DNA from: Lentisphaera profundi
GTDB taxonomy: Bacteria; Verrucomicrobiota; Lentisphaeria; Lentisphaerales; Lentisphaeraceae
Length of the DNA stretch: 64,000 nt
Assembly: GCF_028728065.1 (NCBI RefSeq)
Contig: NZ_CP117812.1
Coordinates: 1,178,001 to 1,242,000 of the forward strand
Reading direction: 5' to 3'
Shown here: positions 57,852 through 64,000 of the stretch, in pieces
Layout of the letters: each line of letters opens with the position of its first letter
Numbering within the stretch: position 1 is the first letter of the stretch
Translations under genes and position numbers: made by a program
The notes under the pieces: generated by a model
Database searches by the model: none
What the model was told of the DNA's origin: nothing
Seen by the model: the letters and a program-made list of their open reading frames with translations, nothing else

Positions 57852-59387
57852 ATGATAGCGGAAAAAGAACTGGAGCTATGGCATGAACTTGCTCAAAAAG
57901 TTGGGATGAAACATCTTTCTACGAAGAAGGCTTTTCTACGTCAGCTGGAGCTATATAGCAACTCACCTACGGGATCATCATGTCAAATAGCGGGTAGGTC
58001 CCCAAGTACTCTTCCTTGGAGTGAAGTTATTTCTACGTATCGTTTTATGGATAATGAAAATATTAGTTTAAAGGCTTTGCGTAGTTTTCGTCGTGAGCTC
58101 AGCTTAGCACATCACCCCAAAGGAAGTGATGTACTAGTCATGAACGATATTTCATTATTAGACTATTATCATCACACTACCAAGGAAGATCGACGAGCTA
58201 TTGGTGACGGCAAAGGGAAAGGTTATGAGTATGTTTGTAACCTTGCGGTCAACCCAAGTGATGGAGGTGTCCTAGGCGTTCTTCACGATTGTCTAGTTAA
58301 CTGTGATGGGCCTGACGATGTGGATATGGTGGATTATTCAGATTCGTATCTGAAGAAATATCTGAGCACAGATGATTTAGAAGAAATCAAAGAAAACCAT
58401 AAACACCAAATGGTCTCTCATATTCGCGCTAGTGCAGAGCACTTGAAAGAGTGGAACCCAATTCATGTAGGAGATCGGGAGTTTGATGATATTTTTATCA
58501 TGTTAGCCACGATGGATAAAAACCATGATTTTGTACTGCGAGCCAAGAGTATTCGGAATGTTCAAACACCAAATTTTGACGCGTTACCTGAATCCGCTCT
58601 TGTAAAAAAACAGGGTGGACATCCCATGAAAGATGGATATGTCTGTACAAAAATTAGTGAACTTATCAAGTATATCCCACTCAGTCCTTATAAGGAATTG
58701 CCCTTAGATGGACGCGGTCGAGTAACGGAGCAGATAAATGCTAAACGTAACGCGCAATTACATATAGGCAGTGTACCAATCAGCTTATATCGTCAGGCCA
58801 AACGAAATCATAAATATATAAAAACCCCGCAAGCAGTAGATGTCAATTTAGTTGTTATCAAAGAACTTAACCCTCCTGAAGGTGAAGAACCTTTGTTGTG
58901 GATTCTTTTTACAAACAGGGATGTAGATACCTTAGAAAAAATGACCTATATTGGAAAAATTTATGAATTGAGGTGGAAAATTGAGGAATTTTTTCGCCTC
59001 TTAAAGACCACTTATAAATTGGAGCAAGCACGCTATAATTCAGCTTCCAAAGTCGCCCGTTACCTAGTTTTAATAACTATTGCAGCTCAAATGACCATGA
59101 AACTCCGAAGTCTTGCGGGTATTAGTCAATCAGCTTCTCTCGACGATGAGGAATACCATAAAGTCAAAGAAGCCATGAAACACCCAAATGATGATAAGAT
59201 CGACATCAATTTGAGACTCTTTGCTCTTATCGCTCGTAGAGGCGGTTGGTTAGGACGAAGGCGAGACCCCATTGGTTCAACAATTTTATCCAGGGGTATG
59301 ATGGATGTCTTGACCGTATTGCAATTTCAACAAGAACACAAAGACTTGTTAAATGAACTGCAAAATAATCCTCAAAATATCTTTTAA
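57852..59387 (+). CDS. IS4-family (Tn5-like) DDE transposase
   Basis: ATG 57852 is preferred, with GGAAGG 8 bases upstream; a GTG at 57843 is also in frame. The 511-residue protein has the Tn5-type N-terminal DNA-binding domain (STYRFMDNENISLKALRSF) and a DDE core: MNDISLLDYYHH with the first Asp, HVGDREFDDIFIM with the second, and YELRWKIEEFFRLLKTTYKL, the Y-x3-R-x-IEE-x-K signature carrying the Glu. All three catalytic residues are present and the frame is open, so it is probably active. It mobilises the element at 57412-59419. Confidence 0.92.
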   Translation: MIAEKELELWHELAQKVGMKHLSTKKAFLRQLELYSNSPTGSSCQIAGRSPSTLPWSEVISTYRFMDNENISLKALRSFRRELSLAHHPKGSDVLVMNDISLLDYYHHTTKEDRRAIGDGKGKGYEYVCNLAVNPSDGGVLGVLHDCLVNCDGPDDVDMVDYSDSYLKKYLSTDDLEEIKENHKHQMVSHIRASAEHLKEWNPIHVGDREFDDIFIMLATMDKNHDFVLRAKSIRNVQTPNFDALPESALVKKQGGHPMKDGYVCTKISELIKYIPLSPYKELPLDGRGRVTEQINAKRNAQLHIGSVPISLYRQAKRNHKYIKTPQAVDVNLVVIKELNPPEGEEPLLWILFTNRDVDTLEKMTYIGKIYELRWKIEEFFRLLKTTYKLEQARYNSASKVARYLVLITIAAQMTMKLRSLAGISQSASLDDEEYHKVKEAMKHPNDDKIDINLRLFALIARRGGWLGRRRDPIGSTILSRGMMDVLTVLQFQQEHKDLLNELQNNPQNIF

Positions 59388-59419
59388 CCTAGCCCTTCAA
59401 AAAAGTGTATAAAAGCCAG

Positions 59420-59428
59420 GGTTTCACC
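59420..59428 (+). repeat. Target site duplication of the IS, right copy
   Basis: GGTTTCACC directly after the right terminal repeat, identical to 57403-57411. Confidence 0.85.
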
Positions 59429-59505
59429 CCAGGCTAAATAAATTCACCCTCTCCGAGGGTGTAAATCATGCCGCTTTTTTTTAAAGAAAATGATTTTTAT
59501 GCCTA
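59429..59505 (+). repeat. Continuation of the left inverted-repeat arm past the IS
   Basis: CCAGGCTAAATAAATTC, the hairpin CACCCTCTCCGAGGGTG and the following ATCATGCC plus T/A-rich stretch match, in reverse complement, 62843-62925 of the right arm. Together with 57041-57411 this rebuilds the arm as it was before the IS inserted. Confidence 0.8.
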
Positions 59506-60084
59506 TAAGCTATTAATCGGGCACGGAATTAGATTTACTTTTTAGTGCTGGAAGCACGCATTAACTTAGCCTAGTTCGTCAGAGCTAGGGAAAACGAGTA
59601 CATGAACAATGAGTGAGTTCTGCAGGAACGCATTAAAGCTCTAATCCATGCTTACAGCATTCATAACACGATTCTCTATAATACTTCCCAAGGCTTACGC
59701 CATTGGGCTTAATTGAGTCATGCTTACAGCATTAGCGGCTTACACTTTTTTAATCTATATTGTGACCAAATTAATAGGAGATAAGTAGTGATATCTGAGA
59801 GAGGCGACAAAATAAAATTTGATGAGACTTTGTGATAAGTGCCTATTAGCTGAATCCGTGAGCACCATTCTGCAATAGAGCTTGATATTCAATATGTAAG
59901 ATGTTTTTGGAGTGGTGTTTAAGTAAAAAATTAATGAAATACAGGAATTCATATTCAAAGCATTGAAGTCTGATAACTTTGATTTACGTTTAAATAGGCT
60001 GAGGAATATATTTAATGTGCTAGTTAAAAAATTTCAGAGCTAAGATACTCTAAGATCATTGATTTTATTAACGATACGCAGGTT
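59506..60084. other. Non-coding stretch before the second sigma factor gene
   Basis: Contains the dispersed 102-bp repeat (59509-59610), then AT-rich sequence with two copies of CATGCTTACAGCATT-like words (near 59648 and 59727) that recall short repeats. No coding frame is supported; a minus-strand frame at 59755-59958 has no recognisable features. Confidence 0.45.
59509..59610. repeat. Dispersed 102-bp repeat, copy 2
   Basis: Same orientation and 101 of 102 bases identical to 40195-40296. It follows the rebuilt left arm of the inverted repeat by three bases, so it may be part of the same family of repetitive elements. Confidence 0.85.
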
Positions 60085-60695
60085 ATGATGGATAGTAATA
60101 AAACCAGAGTCACACTACTTCAGAAACTACAGAACAATAAAGATGAGAGCTGCTGGGATGACTTTGTTCATTATTATAAAGGCTATATCTACGTCGTTAT
60201 TCGAGATTTTGGTGTGAGTGTAGAAGATAGTCACGATATGCTTCAAGATATCTTAGTTCGAGTATGGAAGGCTTTTCCCAATTATAATTACGATAAGGAT
60301 AAATGTCGCTTCCGAACCTGGCTTTGCAAAGTGATTAAAAACCAGGTCTATACTTTTTATCAAAAAAATCTAGTCGTAATGATCGCCTCAATGTCAGCTA
60401 CGATAATATGCTAGATACCTTGAGTATGATTAGTGAAGCGGAAATAGATAAGATTGCTGATCAAGAATGGCAAAGCTATGTTTCCAATCTTGCTTGGGAA
60501 AATCTACAAGATCAATTTCCTGAATTAGCGAGAGCGGTTTTTGAAGCCTCCCTTGAGGAAGAGGATAACGCAGCTTTAGCCGCAAAATTTGATATAGCAA
60601 CAAGCAGTGTGCGCGTCTACAAAATGCGGATTAGAAAAGCGATGCATAAAGAAATTTTTCGACTTAATCAAGAGCTCGAATCTGGTGGCTTATAA
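60085..60695 (+). pseudogene. Second ECF sigma factor gene, frameshifted
   Basis: A paralogue of the sigma factor at 4409-5014. The frame from ATG 60085 encodes region 2 (DMLQDILVRVWKAF, FRTWLCKVIKNQVYTFYQK) and then leaves frame in a run of seven A (60362-60368), stopping at 60414. The second frame resumes the match (LDTLSMISEAEIDKI) through region 4 (NAALAAKFDIATSSVRVYKMRIRKAMHKEI) to the stop at 60695. The locus is 611 bp; one extra A would give 203 residues against 201 in the intact copy. A -1 slip on AAAAAAAT would restore the protein, so slippage or a sequencing error is possible. The kinase gene starts at the very next base. Confidence 0.8.
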
Positions 60696-62723
60696 ATGCA
60701 GAAGGAAGAGCAATTTCAAAGTAAATTTAGTCAGCTTTTTGAAGAGACTTTTAATCCGGAAGAAAACCCCTTAGAGCAGGCACTAAAAAGGCAAGGGGAG
60801 CGCTATCTTGAGTTTGAATTTTATAGTGAAGGAGCCATCAAACAAATTCATACCTGCCTTGATATGAAGACGGGTCGCCGTGTGGCCATGGCAAGGATGA
60901 AAGATAGTAGCAATACAAAGCGCAAAGAAAGCTTCATTCGTGAAGCGCGGATTAACGCCGCCTTACAGCACCCCAATATTGTGCCGGTATATGATGTGGG
61001 TTTAAAGAATAATATGCCTTGGTTTACGATGAAGTTTATTGAGGGGCAATCTCTGGGAGAAATCATTGAGATTTTAAAAAAGGGTGAGCTAAGTCATTTT
61101 GATAATTTAACCGATCGTCTTGATGTTTTTGTAAAAGTTTGCGATGCAGTTGCCTATGCCCATTCAAGAGGGATTCTTCATCTCGATCTTAAACCTGACA
61201 ATATTCGCGTGAGTGAATACGGAGATGTGGTTCTGTGTGAATGGGGATTAGCAGATGTCATACCATCTGAATGTGATGAGCCCTTATTGGATGTTTGTTC
61301 ACCCTCACTCGAGGATTTTGATGAAAAAACCTTGGATGGTACGGTCAAAGGGACACCTGGTTATATGGCGCCAGAGCAAACGGGTTTAATAAAAGAACGA
61401 AAGGGCAAGCACACGGATATATTTTCCTTGGGAGCACTTCTTTATACTTTACTGACTTACGAAAAGGCATTCTCAGGGGAGAGTTTAAAAGATGTATTAG
61501 ATAAAACGCTTAAGGCCGAAATACCCTCGACATCAGAAAGTAGTGACCTTATCCCTTATGCACTCGAAGCGGTCTATACAAAAGCGATGTCAAAAGACAT
61601 TAAAGATCGCTATCAGTCGGTCAAAGAATTGCAGCAAGAAATACGAAATTTTATTAGTGGATTTAGCACTCATGCCGAAAATGCATCCTTCTTAAAACTT
61701 ATGGGCTATTGGGTTAAACGCAACCAGACCTTGACAGCGATTTCGTCATTTGCTAGCGTGCTGTTTTTAGGTTTATTAATTGTTTCATTAATTAACTCCA
61801 AGTGAGAAGCCGAAAAACACAAAATTGAAAATGAATACCACAAAAAAATAAACCGTGCAGCGGCACCAAAGTTTTATCAACGTGCGGAAATAGCTTATGA
61901 TTCCTTTGATTTTGATGGTGCACTTAATTTTTGCACTAGTGCAGTCGACTTGGATCCCTCACTTTTAAATGCCTGGGAACTCAAAGCCAAGCTCCATTTT
62001 ATTAAGCAAGAATTTAAACAAGCTATGGATGCTTGTAACGAAGTGAAAGATTTGGGTCCTCTCGCAGAGCTGAATAAAAAATACAGCCAATTAAAAAATG
62101 ATGATTCAATTGAATTGAGCCATGAGCAATACCTCGGCTTATTAAAAGAGCTACAAGGAAAGTCATTATCACGGCAGTTTGCCAACCTGATTCATGCAAA
62201 AGTCTTTTCAGATTTAAGTACAGAGGAGCGCATCGTTTTTTGTAAGGGAGCCTTGGTAATTCATAATTTGGGAATGAACTTAAAGCACTTTAGTTTTGAT
62301 CCAAAATCAAAACATTTAAATGTCTCAGGCAATAAGGGTTTAAAAACTATTTTATGCCTGCAAAACTTCCCTGCCTTATCAGCGGATCTCTCAGGTACTA
62401 AGATAGCAGATTTTATTGGTTTTCGAGGTCAGAATCTGCGCTCTCTCAATGTATCTAACACGGCGATATATCAATTACAAAGTCTAGAAAATAAAAACCT
62501 ACAGGAACTCAATATTTCTCATACGGGGGTTAGAAATCTTAGCCCTATATTTAATTGGTCGCTAAGAAAACTCAATATAAGTCACACTGAAGTTAAAGAT
62601 ATCTTCCAAGTACTCCACTTTCCTTTACTTGAAGAATTAGTCATTCACGAAGGACAATTTAGCGCGAAGGACCTTCAGCAAATTCCGAGTTCCGTTAAGC
62701 TTATTCAAGTTAAGTTTAAATAG
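60696..62723 (+). pseudogene. Second Ser/Thr kinase-LRR gene with an in-frame TGA
   Basis: A paralogue of the kinase at 2341-4407 with the same layout. The first 369 codons encode the kinase (Lys69 region VAMARMK, HLDLKPDN with Asp164, GYMAPE) and the membrane helix (SFASVLFLGLLIVSLI). A TGA at 61803-61805 follows, and the same frame then continues for 306 codons (EAEKHKIEN..., helical region, leucine-rich repeats LNVSNTAI, LNISHTGV, LNISHTEV) to 62723. Residue 182, the metal-binding Asp of the DFG-like motif in the other copy, is Glu here (CEWGLAD), so kinase activity is doubtful. A membrane-anchored truncated protein could still be made. Confidence 0.85.
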
Positions 62724-62842
62724 TAGGAAAATTAAGCATAGCTAAGGATCCAGAGAGTTGATTTTGACCTAAGGCCGAGTTGGTTCTCATCCTTGTCAGG
62801 CAATTAAAGATCAATCTAATTCAATGCTGGATTAATAGCTTA
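62724..62842. other. Short spacer before the right repeat arm
   Basis: No feature seen in these 119 bp apart from AT-rich sequence after the kinase-LRR stop. Confidence 0.4.
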
Positions 62843-63137
62843 GAGGCCTGAAAATCATTTTTTTTAAGAGGGCATGATCTAGACCCTCGAAGAGGGTTGA
62901 TGTACTTAGCCTGGGGTGAAACCCTGGTGGAAAACTACATTATAAATCTCGTCCTCGACGAGGGCGAATTAATTGACCATCTTCGATGATCTAATGATGG
63001 ACAATCAATTCCTTGGGAGTGGGCTTCGCCTTCCCCCCAAGGCTAAAAACATAAGGCATCTTCAATGCTACTATTTTGGCGACAATATAGATTGAATCTA
63101 TGAGTCAAATTAAAGGTCGTCATCTCAATCTAATTCA
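62843..63137 (-). repeat. Right arm of the long inverted repeat
   Basis: Reverse complement of the left arm (57041-57411 joined to 59429-59505), about 280 bp, with scattered mismatches and only one copy of the 116-bp unit. It carries the same series of small hairpins: CCCTC...GAGGG (62883-62896), the GGGGTGAAACCC element (62912-62925), CTCGACGAG (62954-62962) and the CCTTGG...CCAAGG pair (63011-63042). It contains an uninterrupted version of the IS target site. Confidence 0.85.
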
Positions 63138-63297
63138 TTGGCCTTTTAATCTATTAGTGATAGAAAATGATCTATCCACACTTAATACGCAAGTACCATT
63201 TTTTATTTTCTCAAAAAAAAGCTAAAACTTGTAACGCTAGTGAATTTACTTGATTTGTTCTATAGATAATGAATTTTAAATGACTGGAGAAAGACGG

Positions 63298-64000
63298 ATG
63301 ACAAAGAATAAATTTACTCTGATTGAGCTCTTAGTGGTGATTGCCATTATCGGTATTTTAGCCTCTCTTTTATTACCTGTCTTAGGCAAAGCTCGTAAAC
63401 AATCACAGTCAGCCGTATGTAAAAGTAATATGAAACAGATGGGCGTTTCTGTGATGATGTATCTAGATGATAGTGAGGGCTTTTTTATGTACGGAGAGTC
63501 CTCTGATGGCAATGCTGGTGCTTATGAGTCATGGGATGATAGTTTAGGGGCCTATGATGGTCGTGACTTAACGAAAGCTGAGAAAAGCTTGGATTTTTTG
63601 TCGTCAGTTAATGCTCCAGGTAAAGGTTCGGATCATTATATTTGTCCATTGGATGATATCGTTCGCAGTACTTGGCCTTCGCCAGATGCGTATAAAAGTT
63701 CATACGCAATGACTCAGCAGAACCCATTTTCAACGAGTGGAAAGGGAATATTTATGTTTAGAAAAGATTGGATTGTGACTCATGGAGTTGGCATTATAAA
63801 CGTAACAGATGTTAGTAATCCCTCTTCAACGATTGCGGCGGGAGAAGAATTTAATCAATTTGGATTCTTGGGATCAAGTGGCTCCCGTTATTTTGCTACA
63901 AGTAATCAGTTTAACGGGATTGCACTTCATGATCCACGCCATCAACAGAAACAAAATTATTTAATGGTGGATGGTCACGTGGAGAGCTTGCGCTACGAAA
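63298..64000 (+). CDS. Type II secretion-like pseudopilin (3' end outside window)
   Basis: The frame runs from ATG 63298 (GGAGA 8 bases upstream; an in-frame ATG at 63280 lacks a ribosome site) to the window edge, 234 codons. The leader [21 protein letters not shown] and helix are followed by CKSNMKQMGVSVMMYLDDSEGFF, SWDDSLGAYDGRDL and near the end NYLMVDGHVESL, the family's DGH signature, so only a few residues are missing. The N-terminal 40 residues are nearly the same as those of the pseudopilin at 40381. Confidence 0.9.
   Translation, partial: MTKNKFTLIELLVVIAIIGILASLLLPVLGKARKQSQSAVCKSNMKQMGVSVMMYLDDSEGFFMYGESSDGNAGAYESWDDSLGAYDGRDLTKAEKSLDFLSSVNAPGKGSDHYICPLDDIVRSTWPSPDAYKSSYAMTQQNPFSTSGKGIFMFRKDWIVTHGVGIINVTDVSNPSSTIAAGEEFNQFGFLGSSGSRYFATSNQFNGIALHDPRHQQKQNYLMVDGHVESLRYE

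Larger units (their letters stand above)
57412..59419 (+). mobile_element. IS4-family (Tn5/IS50-like) insertion sequence, 2008 bp, with passenger gene
   Basis: The ends are 25-bp perfect terminal inverted repeats (57412-57436 and 59395-59419; outer end CTGGCTTTTATACAC), flanked by a 9-bp target duplication (GGTTTCACC). A 9-bp duplication is typical of the IS50 group. Inside are two divergent genes, a DUF6788-like small protein (minus) and the transposase (plus), separated by a 48-bp perfect palindrome. Both genes are intact, so the insertion looks recent. It landed in the left arm of the long inverted repeat. Confidence 0.9.

Noticed and set aside
59755-59958. 67-codon minus-strand frame before the second sigma factor gene
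   Set aside because: No ribosome site, no recognisable domain and a composition typical of AT-rich intergenic DNA.
61803-61805. In-frame TGA in the second kinase gene as a selenocysteine codon
   Set aside because: It lies in the linker after the membrane helix, the intact paralogue has no Cys there, and no downstream hairpin of SECIS type is evident. A simple nonsense mutation is likelier.

Overview
The window looks like a chromosomal segment of a marine Lentisphaerota bacterium (Lentisphaera-like, PVC superphylum). This is inferred from gene content: a PSCyt1/DUF1549/DUF1553 gene directly followed by a DUF1501 gene, several type II pseudopilins with the [17 protein letters not shown]-type leader, DUF1080 proteins, beta-propeller/HEAT/cytochrome c fusions, a sulfatase, and ECF sigma factors paired with Ser/Thr kinases carrying leucine-rich tails. 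Base composition is moderate and AT-leaning. I see no rRNA, tRNA or CRISPR array.

Layout. 1-16.2 kb (nearly all minus strand): a cut-off beta-propeller dehydrogenase with a cytochrome c gene, an ECF sigma factor/Ser-Thr kinase pair, a sugar-isomerase-like TIM barrel, the DUF1501 and PSCyt1-DUF1553 pair, a PhoD-like phosphatase, and a 1238-residue DUF1080/beta-propeller/HEAT/cytochrome c fusion. 16.4-22.6 kb: an IS30-family element, a secreted sulfatase, a pseudopilin and a truncated pseudopilin, and a SoxC-like molybdoprotein with a small cytochrome c gene that has a broken tandem copy. 22.9-41 kb (minus): a carbohydrate cluster of two GH95-like enzymes, one fused to an SGNH esterase, and five esterase genes with one or two catalytic domains each, plus two pseudopilins and an internally deleted metallophosphatase. 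41.2-56.8 kb: an AraC-type regulator divergent from a transporter (split by a frameshift), a GH29-like fucosidase, a GH106-like enzyme and a giant esterase fusion, then a dehydrogenase/cytochrome gene and a DUF1080 gene. 56.9-63.1 kb: a repeat-rich, decaying region. 63.3 kb to the end: a partial pseudopilin.

How the genes may work together. GH95, GH29 and GH106-type enzymes with many SGNH and alpha/beta esterases, a sugar transporter and an AraC regulator fit breakdown of a fucose- and rhamnose-containing, heavily acetylated (possibly sulfated) algal polysaccharide. That substrate is inferred. The DUF1080 plus beta-propeller plus cytochrome c combinations suggest a periplasmic oxidative route in which a glycoside is oxidised, electrons pass to cytochrome c and the keto-glycoside is cleaved. 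This is also inferred.

The most unusual region is 57.0-63.1 kb. A second sigma/kinase pair carries a frameshift in the sigma gene, an in-frame stop in the kinase gene and an Asp-to-Glu change in the kinase DFG-like motif. It is bracketed by roughly 280-bp inverted repeats made of small hairpins. The left arm contains a 158-bp-period tandem duplication, is split by a 2008-bp IS4/Tn5-like element with a 9-bp target duplication, and abuts the remnant of a REP-associated (RAYT-type) transposase gene. The IS carries a perfect 48-bp palindrome between two divergent genes.
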